This document shows positions 22,914 to 36,300 of a DNA stretch of 64,000 nt, piece by piece. Position numbers and translations under genes: made by a program. Under the pieces are notes generated by a model. The model ran no database searches, was not told the DNA's origin, and saw only the letters and a program-made list of their open reading frames with translations. The stretch is taken from contig NC_133302.1 of NCBI RefSeq assembly GCF_005239225.2, forward strand, positions 19,013,357 through 19,077,356. Direction: 5' to 3'. Source of the stretch: Populus alba. Its lineage: Eukaryota; Streptophyta; Magnoliopsida; Malpighiales; Salicaceae. The first letter of the stretch is position 1. Each line of letters begins with the position of its first letter.

Positions 22914-23421
22914 CTGTACATTTGAATGATTTTATACTCTTTTTTTTGTATATTAAAATAGAAACTACAGGGCTTTTTTTACAAATTTATTTATTTCCCT
23001 GATGAAACTACTCTGGATTAGCATGTGTTCTAGATTTCAACCAGCTATTCTGCTTTAATTCTGAGTTGCTTGTCTGAACATTTTGTATCAATGCTTGAAT
23101 TGTGCTATTGGTTTTCTGGGGCTTCTTTCTCATCACGAGTCAATTAAGAGGACTCTGAACAAGAGTTAATAAGATAAAGACTCCACATAACGGGAATCAA
23201 TTCAACACTAGCATTAATTATAGTCAGAAAGCAGCTTAGTCTTAAATGAAAAGCTATCAGAAGAAACTTCAATAATACAATATGGACAACTGATATGCTA
23301 AATGCAAACAGTAACAGGTTCCTATTATTTGGTAAGCTATGAATCTAAAGCACATATAGTTGCCCGTGCTAAGGAAATTAGTGCTAGGAGTACAAGCTAC
23401 AGAGTCTAAACTTGAAATTTC

Positions 23422-23727
23422 TTGGTAGAGTGGTCACTATTCACGACAACAGCAAAGGTTGGCTGCGATGGAGGCTCCTTTGTGGTAGCATATTTGAGAA
23501 ATTTATTATCGACAACCACAATTTCTCTTTTGCTCCTTTTTATTTATTATCCTCTCAATGAAACAAGAGTAGCCCCGGAAGAAGCAGCGGCGGCGGAACT
23601 ACCAGCAGCGACAACCGAACTACCAGCCAGGGAAACAGCATCTGCATCACATCTTCAACTGGAGCTGGAGAACCAGAACCAGAAGCATCAGCCACAGGTA
23701 CAGCAGATTGATTCTGGACAACAATAA
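23422..23727 (+). CDS. Possible small membrane protein, diverged relative of the ORF at 22668
   Basis: The frame has 101 codons. A hydrophobic segment at about 30-47 (TTTISLLLLFIYYP) is followed by an Ala/Glu/Gln-rich tail. The DNA just before the hydrophobic part (gatggaggctcc) resembles the start of the 22668 frame (atggagatctcc). After the stop, another frame continues with YEQGSYGWKMENEG, echoing FYEQ...MENRG in the other copy. This reads better as a decayed copy than as an active gene. Confidence 0.2.
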   Translation: MVEWSLFTTTAKVGCDGGSFVVAYLRNLLSTTTISLLLLFIYYPLNETRVAPEEAAAAELPAATTELPARETASASHLQLELENQNQKHQPQVQQIDSGQQ

Positions 23728-25344
23728 GAAAGGCAGCAAGATCTAGCTACATATGAACAAGGGTCCTATGGTTGGAAAATGGAAAATGAAGGCAGAAGAC
23801 AGGGTTTTCTAGGCATGTTTTTCTATCATCAACGGAAAGAACACTAATACTTGCATGTATTTCCTAATGTAATAAAAGAAAAAGATATGCGAACAAGGTC
23901 TCCCTTAACATATAAAGTCTGGAAACCCCAATTGAGAAGATAATAGAAAACTTATTTAAAATATACAAGCCAATTAAAACTTGAAAAAGTATTTCCAAGA
24001 AGGATTCATCTCAAGTCATTTTGTGATACATTTAATCTGAATCATCTATCTTCTGTCCTGATCATTTTGTGATACAGCAACACCTAACTATTGCTTAATC
24101 TCAGCTGCAAACAGGGGAGGGGTAGCAAAAGTACCCAGATTCAAGATCTAGACTTCTGCTATTGATGGCTTGAGGGAAGATTGATGGAAAATCATTGCTA
24201 AGCATTTATAGTTCAAGAGCTCCTGCATGGAAGCCAACAATTACAAATGCTTCGTTGAGAATGGAAAATGCTTTTGCCTGCTCATTTTGTTGCAGGATTC
24301 TGATCGTTATTTTTCATGTTTGCTAAATTGATGTGAACTTAATGATCTTGTGGTCACACAACCCACAGCAAGATTAACAATGAATTTGGAGAAGCTGAAA
24401 CAGATCTAACAGAAGTGTGATAAATAAAAACTTGTTTGACTTGTTTCAATACACTAACACAAGCTAACAAGTAGATGTAAACTTCGGAATAAATCCTTGA
24501 TCAACCATCCATCGAAGAACATACAACACAACCCAAATTTTATAAATTTTACTATGTACAATTGAAATAAATATGCAAATCTGTTTTTTTTCTCCTGTTT
24601 TTCAGTAATAATTAGACAAAAAAAATTACAGAAAAAAACAGAAATTCTGACATCAAAGTATCAAAAACACCACTTCCCTGACAGTCACCCTTCCTTACAT
24701 ATCCTTAAACCATCATCTTCTGCCTTCCTGACATGACTTATAAAAAGAGTAGACAACATTAAATAAATCATTAAGGATGACCGTTAAGTATGCAAAAGAA
24801 TTATCATCACCAGCCATAGCAGCCCTCCTCCTAATTTAAAGCAAGAAAATGTTATTTTTTTTTAATAAAATAATCAGCAGCTTCTTTTTCCTTTTTGTTT
24901 TGGGCTCTTTCATATCACAGATGCACATGATTTTCTCCGCTATCCATCCAATCATGTAATCCTGAGTGGGCCCTGTAAGACGTGAACATTGCACGTGAAT
25001 GCACAGCTTAGCAGCAGCACAGAGAGAGCACCAAAATTTTAGCCACAGCTCTTCAACATCTTTGTGGCTTTATTTTTTCCAGTGAATTTTCCAAGCATGG
25101 TCAAGTGAGTAACGAGCTCTAGCTAGCTTTGCTCTCGAACACCAAAATATTCCAAACCCACTTAATTAAGCAACCGAGAATAACTTTTGGATCCTTCAAG
25201 ATGTTCCAATATTTTCTTCATTATTTTGTAAGAACTAGTATGATAATGAAATCATATGTCACTTTGTACCACTTTCCTGCTGTCCAATGATAAAGAGAAT
25301 TTACTTTTCACTGTACCATTTCTTGAGAAAATCACTGGATAGAC
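23728..25344. other. Intergenic DNA
   Basis: No gene or clear element is visible. The segment nearest 25344 is the likely 3' untranslated region of the minus-strand bZIP gene. Confidence 0.5.
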
Positions 25345-27828
25345 CTAAACTTGAAATAGCTGCTGTTCTTTATCGGTTGAAGGAGTTGTGGGGCCATTGG
25401 AAGGGGTTGATGATGGTGATGGTGGTGAAGTATTTTCCATCTTGAGGTTCTGTTGATGATACACTTGCCTTAGCCTCTCTATTTCCCTCTTCAATGCTTC
25501 TTGATGAGCTGCATTTGTTCGAATCAGCTAGTTAGACAAATCCAATATTAACCAAGCACTGTGATCACTAAGCTTGATTCCAAATTTCACCATTCAATAC
25601 ATTTGAGCACAGCAAGCAAGAAAAACTATTGCAGATGAAGACCAAACCAATCATATCAGCTCCCACCTCAGTTCATGAATTTTGGTCCCCTCCCCCTCAG
25701 AGAAAATTGAGAAAAACTTAAAACCAGGATTGATCATATGTTAAAATCTGACTCCTTAATAGTATATAGAACAAAATGGGATCAATTCACGTGTTATGTA
25801 TTAAATAATGGAGTTGAATAATATTTGTGGGCTAACAAAGAACATGCATTAACAGTCTTTGCTTTAATCATGAAGTGGATTATTATAGCTAAAGAAACCC
25901 TACCCCTATAACTTATCTAGGACTGAAGCTCGTGCTAAGTATTATATATATCGTGATTAAGATGAGATTACGGGTTTATGAACTCGCCATCTTTGAAAAT
26001 CTTATCTTGAGCCAGTGCAGCGATTCTTTGCTTAAGAGCACTGTTGTCAACATTTAGAAGCAACCTTCGATGGTCTAGATATGCAACCCTTGGTGACAAC
26101 CCTGAAACTTCTCCCTTCATTAAGCACAAAATTAGACAGAATTAAAAACTTATTATTACATTTCAAACCATGCAAGATTAGCATAATTATGATGCTTGTA
26201 AGAGAATTAGTTAAGGTTAATTGGAAATTACTTACTTGCAATGATGTTACACAGCGTTCAAGCTCAGATATGTACTGCAGCTTTCTCACCCGTGATCTTT
26301 GAGCAGATTGTCTGTTTGCCAAGATCCTAATAATGCAAAAACAAAAAATTAATAATGAAAACCATATGATCACTCAAATTAAGTTAGTAACTAGAATATG
26401 ATTCTTTCTCGTTGCATTTGCAATTGTACGTGCGTATAGGTCCTAAATTAATCATATTTATTATCTATTATATAAATATAAGGGCTAAATTACCTAAAAT
26501 CATACCGAACTCTGGTCAAACTGAATTTAGCTCTTGAGATATTTTTTTATTTATTTGAGTACCATGAACTATCTTTTAATAAAAAAAAAAAGAAAAAAAA
26601 TTAGGCTCTACATATCCACGTTTTCGTCTCTCCATTAATTTTATATTTTTTTCAAATCACTTATTTTCACAATATATATTGTGTTTATAAATATCATTTG
26701 TAATTAGAATAAACAAAAATACCTATTTTTTTTTTATCAAAAATAAAATAAAATTTAAAGCACTCAGATTAAAAAAATAAAATAAAAATTAGAAACTAAG
26801 TTTAATTTAACTCGAAATTCAGTGTAATTTTTTATAATTTAGCATTCATATAAACTAATTTTTGCCTTTTCTAATCTAAGACCATGGAGTGGTTGAATCA
26901 ATAAATTTTTTTCTCAAGCTAAGTATCCTTGAGTTAATTTCTCCTATCCCATCTTGACTTCTTCTTTTCATGTTAACGATACCTAAACTAACTGATATCC
27001 ACATAAATTAATGAAACAACATTTATGGCTTCACATTCTTTCTATAGAACCTACAAAAATTAAAAGAAAAAAAAAGAAAAAAGGTTAAAATTGCAAATCA
27101 GAAGAAGGATCAGAACCAATCTCATTTGAATTTTACCTTTTGCTAATTTAATTAATTTATCCACAAAAAAGTTATGCTTCGAAGATGAAAAAATTTAAAT
27201 GGTGTTATGTGGATGCTTACCTCTTAACTCTCTTGGGATCGATTTTCCGTTCATTAGAAGTAGCAGCAGGATCGGTGGCGGTTGAGACAGTAGCCGGTGT
27301 CTCCCATTCAGATGGACTTTGCCCTTCATCATTCTCATTCCTCACCTTCTGCTGCTGCTTATGCTTAGACGCCACTCCTATAGCTTCTTTCTCATCATTA
27401 ATGCTGTTGTGATCAGACGGCGAAGAAGGTGTGGAGCTAGAATTAGGAGCTGCCACAGCATTGGAGATATCATCGTTAAACATGGACATAAGCTGCTCAT
27501 AGTCAAACTTGTCAAAGTCACTGCTGCTGTTATGTCCCGACCCTAATCCCGGTGCACCCGTGGGACGACATTTCTCTAACATCATTGGTGCTTCTTCCCG
27601 GAATGCAATGGAGTCACTCACCGACCTCCTATGTGTCCCACGTCTCGTCGACGAGAAGTCGAGAAATTCGTCAACCCACGAAGGGTTTGTAACAATGGCG
27701 GTGATGATATTAGCATCACGGGGTGGCGATGTCTCCATAATGCCAATTATTGGTAATTTTTTATGAGAAAAATCGGGCCAACTCGGTGTCACGTTCGGTA
27801 TTTTTGGAGGTAATTGTGCCATTACCAA
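25345..27828 (-). CDS. bZIP61: Group E bZIP transcription factor (bZIP34/bZIP61-like)
   Basis: The assembled CDS is join(25345..25508, 25988..26114, 26236..26326, 27221..27828) on the minus strand, 990 nt, 329 residues. An in-frame Met two codons later (MAQLPPKIP) matches the usual start in this family, so the protein may be 327 residues. Residues about 1-200 are Ser/Pro-rich, with SVSDSIAF and WVDEFLDF motifs shared by group E and I bZIPs. The basic region, about 200-220, carries the invariant N-x7-R (N207, R215) in NRQSAQRSRVRK. The zipper continues LQYISELE, and the SPRVAYLDHRR segment has the Pro that weakens homodimerisation in group E. It acts in the nucleus; Arabidopsis bZIP34 functions in pollen. 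Intron 3 starts GC rather than GT (GATG/GCGAGT) and is needed to keep frame into AHQEALKREIERL. The symbol could equally be bZIP34. Confidence 0.92.
26483..26844. mobile_element. Short inverted-repeat element (MITE) in bZIP intron 1
   Basis: The left end is GGCTAAATTACCTAAAAT. The right end, reverse-complemented, is TGCTAAATTATAAAAAATT. The interior has ttatttatttgagta, which also occurs (inverted) in the element at 36287-36594. No coding capacity. The terminal similarity is imperfect, so this is an old copy. Confidence 0.6.
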
Positions 27829-30457
27829 ATGCTATAATGTAACAGCAATAATGCAACAATCCCAAATGACACAAAAAAGAAGAAGAAGAAGGTATAATTC
27901 AAGGAAATCAAGAACAGAAATTTATAAAACAATCTCTTACAAAACCATTATATAACATATGTTAATGTAAATATCAGAAAATGGATTGATAATGTGATGT
28001 TGGAGAGAGTGCAAGAAGAGGGAGGGAAGAAAGACACAAGAACATCAAGAAGAAGAACATGAACACCATCATCATTAAAAGGGCAATCTTTCTTTCTTTT
28101 GATCTCATGGCTGCCACTGACAATATTATAAGGAAAATTCTTAACAATCTTGAAAATGTCCTTTCTCTCTCCCATCAATTGGAGAGGGGAGGGGAGGCAT
28201 GCAGTGGGGTCACATGGGGAAATATTGGACAGCTATCAACAGCTGTGAGGAGGTCTTGTCTGAAAGGCAATCCTGCAAGGTCGCTAGTTGTTTAATAAAT
28301 AGAGGAATCAGTGACCACGTGCCCTTAGTGACCGTCCTTTTAGGGGGTACCTTGCCTTATAATAGTCTCATTATCTCTATCATCTTCTAAATAGACATTC
28401 CTATGTACCCAGCAATACCATGCCCTTTCTCTGCATCACTGTTTATCATACTTTTCAGACCAGGTTCAAGTCCCCTAGATGGATGCATTCGTCCGAGTTT
28501 ATCGTGAAATAATATTATTTTTGAGTTTTTTTTTAAATAAAATAATATGAATTTGGATAAAAATAAAAAAATATTTTTAATTGACTCTATCCATTTCATG
28601 GTGACGAATAATCCCTCGGTACAACTCTGTCCATCTCACACACATAATTGCATGAAGTAACCGTGTGTGATCAAAAATTGAAAAGGTTAGGGTTAATATA
28701 ACGTCCAAAGTAAAGTAAAAGGTCTGATTTTACCAATTTTCAGAATTTGATGTAATTTATGATTTTCCAAACTCGACTCAAAGATTAACGGGAAAAGGAT
28801 TTGAGTTACTGGTTATTAGGTAAATCACTTTTATTTAAATAATAATTTTGTTTTTTTTTAAAAAAATTATTTGGTGTTCCTCAACAAATTTAACAGTGTC
28901 AATTGGATTATAAAAATCCGGTAAAGTTAACTAGGTTTTACGAAAGCTATTTTATGATCGGGTTGAATTAAAAACATGGCCTATATGACCTAATTAGATT
29001 GAAGTTCCAACCTTTTTAAGTCAATTCATGAAACCAGACTAGGTTTAACTATCATTATAGGGTTAAATTCAATTTGAGGATTGATTTGAAAAATAATCGA
29101 GGTTATTAGATTATGAGATCATCCCACAGATTTCATTTGGTTTATCATTTTTTTGGGAATAATTTTCTCTGTTCTTTTTAAAAATCATATGTATTGTTGA
29201 TGTAGGAACTTAATTATAACAAATTAAAGCAAGTGATTATTACGAGTAAAAGGTGATGCTAAAAGAACTTGGAATCATATTATAAGTTGAGTCATCCATT
29301 AATTAATTAATACGTTGCTTGGGTGCAACCTTCATTCGTGGAGTATAAGGATTTATTTATGAGTTATATTATTTTTTAAAGTATTTTTATTTAGAAATAC
29401 ATTAAAATACATCAAAATAATTTTAAAAAATTAAAAATTAAAATAATTTAAAGCTAAACAAAACCTAAATTCATGGGGGGTGGTCTGATCTGTCATTAAC
29501 TATATCAAACAAAAAAGTAAATAAAGAAATCAGTAGCTATTAATAAAGAGTAGGGAAATGGTGGGGATCGTGGAAGAGTTATTAGCAAAGGGGATCGTGG
29601 AGACCATGTGATTTGTTTGCACGCTCAAAGCTTTCTTTGCTTTCTCCCCAAACCATACCCACATGTAGAGCACTGTGTCCCTAATTCTATTTCCATACAT
29701 TAATAATAATTTGGCTAGCCACAGCTTCTAGGCACCTTCCATGTCAAACTAGAATTTATGTTGGTTTTTATTAATTCAAGTTTAATCATCATATCCACAA
29801 GTGATTGATCCGGTCTAACATCAGGGTCACAAATTTTAATTGAACCAATCCTAATTTTTTATATATATAAATTAAAATGATATTATTTTAATTAAAAAAT
29901 AAATAGTCAACGAATTTTGATCGAGTCTTGATAGGTTAACCGTGTCAATTTACCGGGTCACCCGAGTTTTTGAATTCTTTTATTTTTTTTTAAACTCAGT
30001 TCGATTTCTGTCCTAAGTCAGTCGGGTTTTTGGTTGACTTGTCGTGCCGGATTTTAAAACTATAATTATTAGTTTATTTGGTATTATGATGATTTTTATG
30101 TTTGTAGTGTGGAAAAAAAGTTTCAAAAAAAAATAATAAATTTGGTTACTTGTGTTGTTGAATAAAAATTTATTTGAAAGATGCTAGAAAAAAGAAATAA
30201 AATTACAAGTATTGGAAAGATTATTTATATTTTAATGGTTCCAGCGAAGAAATGCAGAAAATAACCTAGCTAGTATATATTAAGTCTAAGTTGGCCTTAC
30301 AAGTTGCAATGAAACCAAAAATTAATACCCTTTACGTCTCACAGATGCAGATGTCAGGATGCCACAAGTTCTGCATCAGATAGACAACAGATCTGGAAAG
30401 CAGAACGCTTTAAACAACTCCAACTTGCCCTTTCATCATGAACGTCATAACCTTGAC
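27829..30457. other. bZIP promoter region and intergenic DNA
   Basis: A TATA-like TTTATAAATT on the minus strand near 27918-27932 lies about 100 bp upstream of the bZIP start. Further out, 28680-29120 and 29790-30060 hold diverged dispersed repeats with phrases such as aaccgtgtcaa and accgggtcacccgag, found in various forms at 3.5, 10.0, 41.6-42.9 and 51.5 kb. The AT-rich repeat recurs at about 29350-29460. No gene is seen. Confidence 0.45.
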
Positions 30458-30578
30458 GAGTTTGGCTCCTATGCTAAGTGAGTTTGCTCCTATGCTAGGT
30501 GAGTTTGGCTCCTCTGCTACGTGAGTTGGCTCCTATGCTAGGCGAGTTTGCTCCTATGCTAGGCGAGTTTGCTCCTGA
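30458..30578. repeat. 21-22 bp minisatellite, about 5.5 copies
   Basis: Units start at 30458, 30480, 30501, 30523, 30544 and 30565, with consensus gagtttgctcctatgctagg. Because most units are 21 bp, open frames on both strands run through it (LAPMLGEFAP on the plus strand). These frames have no other support and are not called genes. Confidence 0.95.
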
Positions 30579-33354
30579 CAACCATACTGTGAGAAATAAA
30601 CTTTCTAGTAAATGTGGACGAACTTGGCTGAAACTGCTCGATTCTTCAACTGTCAAAAAAAAAAAAAGGAAAAACGAAGATGGGAAAATTGTGCAAGAAT
30701 ATCGAACGATCAATGGAGTCCATGCGTAAGGAAGAGGGTGGAGGAAAGGCAGCAAAGTCTTTCCGGTCCTCAACCCCTCCTTTGTCACTTTCAATGCTCC
30801 ATATTTCACTTCTTCACTTGGAAACTGTGGTGTTGTTCTCATCTCTCCGCTGTTTTTTCTATATTAGATTGATACCTCAAACAATTCCAGGATTCTTATC
30901 AGCAGAATTTTTTACTTGAACAGCATCTTGTTGTCAGAAGAATAAGATTGAATCTGAGAAGATCAAAATGGTTAACATCATCTGGTCATAGCAAGCAAGA
31001 GTAGCTAAACTTGACATCAACAATTAAATGATAAGGAATCATCCAGGAGGAGAATACATTATTAGTTCAAATCCTATTACTTGCATTTTTCAATCAACAT
31101 GTAAATATACGATCGATTAAGAATCTTGAGTTAATGGGTTTTTTTTTTCTCTTCATAATTTAGCTCTTAAGATTAAGAATGATTGAGTGATCAACTAGAA
31201 AAAGAATACAATATTCCTAACTCGAATCTTATTATTTGCATTTCTCAACTCACATATAAGTATACGATTGATTGAGAATCTCAAGTTAACAATTTATTTT
31301 TTATAATTTAACTTTTAAAAATCATCCACCCATGAGTCGAACCTAGAAAAATGTTCAATATATAAAAGAATTCATTTCGTCATTTCAAGTAACTTAAGCA
31401 CCCAAAATTATAACGGAAGAAGCATAAAAAGAAGAGGATAAAATATTAGGGCAAGATTTTTCTTTCTCCATGTTCTTTGGTAATTGATTCCATGTTTTTT
31501 CAACTACTTCCCTTTCATGGGCAATGCTATGTAATTTTCAAGAATATCTTTCGTACGATTATCATAATGCATAAGCAAGCAACATGCTACCAAAAAAGAA
31601 AAAAAAACAAGGCTGGATGCATAATTGATGCATACAGCTACCTAATTACAAAGCCAGGTTCTTACTTCTTATCAGGTGGCAGGCTCAATTGAGTAGTGAT
31701 GTCCCAAAAAGAACATGGTAGGGGACACAGTGACACTGACTGCTCAATGCAACCATCAACCTACAGCAGTAAATATAAATGAGAGATAGCTGTAACTGGT
31801 TTCACCATCAAAGATGGGACTCAATCACAGAAATTGGCCAAACAAAACCTAGACATGTTCAGATGACATTCAACACCATTTGTGAAACTTCCTCATCTCG
31901 ATTTTATCAGTTCATCCTTAGCATTTCTCCACAACAATAATGAGATCGAACTCCATATATCCATGGACACTGACGTAGAACAAAACCTACGAATTCTACA
32001 AACCATTTCTTAATGAAAAGAAAAACTTAGTGAATTTCCAACATATAGTGGGTGTAGCAATGAGTTATTTTTGGTTAAGATTTTTATTTATAACAATCAT
32101 TTTAAATAAAATGGGTCTGGTAAATATACCAGATTCAAAGAACTTAAACTTGATAATTAATTAAGTCTAAGATAACATGGACTTGACGAATATACTAGAT
32201 TCAAAGAACTTGGATTTAATAATCAGCTAAATCCAAGAAAACATGTGTCTAGTGAATATGTTGAATCTAAAAAACTTGGAAATGTTCAAGTTTTAAGGAT
32301 ATATGCCTGATCCTAAACAATTCTTTACAATATAAGTATTAAAGATATGATAAACCACCATATCTCTCCATCAAGAATAATTCTTTATATTAAGGTAATA
32401 ATTTCGCTATACTTATAGGTGTATGTGTACAAGGTTTCTTATATCTCTTGAATCATCTAAGTAAATGGTTCATAACTTTTCATCTCTTGAGATAGAGATA
32501 TATAAATTTCAAAGCATTAATCAACTTAAAACTCAAGAAGAAATATCTTTATTCCTTGAATTTAAAGCTCTTTTAAATCATTTATTATATTTCCCATAAA
32601 TATATTGATTTTATTATCGGATAGTCTTTAAGTCTCCTGATTGAGATTGTTTTTTGAAAGTATTCAAGTTTTTACTATAAGTTTGGAGTACTTTAGATTA
32701 AGAAGAAAAAATCAAAACACTTGAATATATTGATTAACCACCATCTTAAACACTAAACAACATTTTAATTACATATCTTGAATTTTGAAATATCATCAGG
32801 TAAATTTGAGTTGTAACTCTTTTAAGTAAAACTTTGAATAAAACATTATTATTCATATTTGAATTTGAATCATGAGAATAACTATAAAAAAAACATTCAC
32901 TCACTTTGATCATTCTAAAAGAACATCAATTAAATTTATAGATAATTATCATATTTTTATGCATAAAAATATACGGGCATGAAAAAAAAATATAAAAACT
33001 AAATTTCTTAATTGTTGTTGACACAATATTAGTAAAAATCTCATAATGGGTAAAGTGTGATATGTCCTGGGTTGGTATCATGCTCTACTCATCAAAAGAA
33101 GGGGTAAATAACATTACCACAATCTAATCTAATAATTAAGGACTAAATTGCTTAATTGTTAACTTTAAGCACTTAAATGAAACCATGTGTAGTTTGAGAA
33201 TTGATTTATAGTTTCCCTATAATTAAAATCCCTCATGGGACAAAGCCCATGGAAAACTAGCTACAAATCAAAAGAAAGCCCAACCCAGTATCTCATATTA
33301 GATTCTACAGCCTCCCTCCCCAGCAGAGCTGCCAAAGACAACAGCAGAGCAGCC
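30579..33354. other. Intergenic DNA with two local duplications
   Basis: About 31055-31180 and 31200-31320 are a diverged direct duplication (attacttgcattt-tcaa, atacgat-gattgagaatct). About 32113-32280 is a three-unit tandem repeat of about 67 bp (tagattcaaagaactt, then aacatg). The rest is AT-rich. Open frames at 30495-30919 stem from the minisatellite, and 31477-31692 has no recognisable features. Confidence 0.5.
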
Positions 33355-36300
33355 ATGGCCACGGAGCTTGAAGAACTGGTGTCTTTCCTCTCCTTCCCCA
33401 CCTGTAAGTTTCACTCTGCTCTTTTCTTTTCTTTCTTTCATGGGTTGTTTTTTCTTTTCCTTTTCTTTTTCTCTTAATGTAAATTAATTAGTGGAATAAT
33501 GATGTTTTTAGGTGAAGAAGGCAGCTGTTGAAATAGTTCGAGACTTAACTGGATCCGAGGATGGGTCACTGTCTCTTTCCAAGCATGCCAGTACTGTGCT
33601 TCCTTCATTATCTCAGCTTCTTAAGGATAAAAAGGTTGTTAATATCAATTATCATTTGTAAATCACAAAAGTTATATAATTTGTTAATTTTCCTGTATGT
33701 CAACTTTCCTGTTAATAATTTAGTGTTTTTTGGTTAAGGACTTACTTGAGTTGTGTGGTTTAGGTGCATGTTTTGCAACTTTCCGCTTAGGTACATTCTT
33801 TTACATGTTGGAAGATGCTACGTGCAGTCGCAAAAGGGAAACTGCATTCATCCCCACGCTACAATGCATGGCTGGCCTTGCATGTGGGAATTGTGCGGAT
33901 GATTGCGCGACTGCAGTCTTGCAAAGTTTTGCATTAGTAGGGTTATCATAGGTTTGGGTTTGTTTATTGGCCTTAGAAATGAAGAAGCTTTGGATTAATG
34001 GAATTTGATCTAATATTTTTCAGGACGTTTCTGAACCTGCAGCAGAAGCTCTTATTAATCTTTCACTCAACTCGAATTTAGCTTCCAAGATGGTTGAAAT
34101 GGGGATGATTAAAACAGCCATGGATGTATTGTATAAACCAGATAGTAGCGTTACTCGGTTGCTGGTAATGCTACTAGTAATTAACCTTACTCAATTGGAT
34201 ACTGGTATTGTGTCCTTGCTTCAGGTACATTTTAGGCGATTTATTTTAGATTATATTCCTTGATATTGAAAATTAATGGTTGTTGATATGTTTCTACATT
34301 ACACTTTCTTGAGGAGTGAGTGTAATGGTTTTGTTTCCCATGATTCACCATATCAAAAATAGTAACAAGAAATGGTTGTATTGTCACTTGCTTGTTAGAT
34401 TGAGGATGAGAAGATGCAAGGCCTATTTGTTATGAAGCTGGTGAGATCATTTTGTAGATCCTCTGACGAAACTAGAGATTTGTTTTGCTTCATATCTACT
34501 TAAATTTATTATACGGTTCAGAATATGTACCCAAATTTAAAATCATATATTCATATGTTTCCGACTTATCAAATTAAGTTCTAGTAGTACATCTAATTGA
34601 TGCATATCAGACTTAAAAATGGAGAGTATCAGAAGCTCACCTGTTTGCTTCATGAAAATTACTTGAAGGCAGCTTGAGAGTGCTAAAAAGGAAAGAAAAA
34701 AAAAAACTAACAAGAGCTATTTTGTAATGCTCCCTTTGTGAGAGAGTTAAAGCCAACTCATGTTAAAAGTTATTCCACCCTGAATTTCAAACATTTGCTT
34801 CGCTTTTGGGAGCCTTGAAATTTGTCTTTTCTTTAGCTTATCCATCTACTATGTGGCTTTATGTCTTGTATATTATGCATATTTTTGTATGCTACCTTTT
34901 TTTTGGGCACTTAATGCCATGCGTATGGCACATGATCCGTTTAATCATGTTGGTTCCATTCTTGTGAACATTTCGAAGAAAGAAGCTGGAAGGAAGATGT
35001 TACTAAACTCTGAGAGAGGGTTGCTGAAGCAGATTCTCCGACAATTTGATTCAACAGGTCCATTACGGAAGGAAGGGGTATACATAAATTATTAACTCTT
35101 AAGTACAAAGATTTATTCTAGAGTACTCTTCAACAATTAGGTTTTGTTTGGTTTTGTTCTTTCATAACTAGTGGCTGTTTATACAAGAGAAATCCAGGGA
35201 ATGAATTTTGCAAGCAATATATGAGATGTGGATGTTTTTTGGTCCCATTCCTCCATTGCTTTGTGCCTCTATTGGTGATGAATTGCCCAAACTTTAATTT
35301 TTTTCGGACCACAATTTTCTAGGAATTTGTTGAATTGACATGATATTATATGTCTGCGAATTCATGTGCTCTGTAGGACCCATGTTTAGGAGAAACGCCA
35401 CCACTTAGACCCTCATTTTCTTTAGATATATATCAACCTTTTCTTCTTTTTGCATTTATAAATATTTTCTTTTGTTCAAGAACTTCCACATCTAGATGTG
35501 TTAACCAATCATTTCCTTTAAGACATAAGATTGCTAGAAAATTGTTCCATACTTGCAGTCATCCTTTTTTATTGTGGTTCTCTGTTGCTGTTCCTATTAC
35601 TGTGTTTAGGACGTAAGAAAAATTCTAAATGGCTCAGGATAGGTTTGAGATTGTTAATACTTAAAGCCCTTAAATTCAAGTTCCAATAGATTTGGTACCC
35701 TACCTGTTACCTTCCTAGTTCAGGCTGACCTTAAACAGCCAAACGCCACCAAGATAAATAGAGTTAAACTGCATTATATTTGCTTACAGGTTTTTGGAAC
35801 ACTCCGCAACTGTTGTTTTGAAGCTGAGAATCAACTTCAGAATTTGCTTTTGATATCTGAGTTTCTTTGGCCAGCTCTACTTCTTCCTGTTGCTGGTAAA
35901 AAGGTACCAATGTTACCTCTCTCTTGAACTCGTATACCGTTTATCCCTCATTTTAAGGAGTCATATACTTCAATTAAACACTAATGTGTGTTGTGAGATG
36001 TATGCTTTTTCATAAGTAATTAAGTTTTATTTCATGTTTCAACTATAGGATAGAATGGGAGAAATTGAAAAAAGAAGGTAATGAATTTTACTTTTTTTCA
36101 TGTTTCAACCGTTGTGTAGGGAGAGTGTGCAAGGAGACCCAGAACATAGTTGCTAGTTGAAGCACGCAACCTGCAAGATTCTTCACTCTCTTATCATAAC
36201 CTGGGATATAAGGCATCCGGAGCAGCAACTTCATGTGATCCACACCAGCTCTGAATTAAAATTTTTATTTACCTAGGAACAAACATGGCTGGATGACGTA

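Noticed and set aside
27319..27766. Plus-strand frames opposite bZIP exon 1
   Set aside because: Antisense shadows of a well-supported coding exon.
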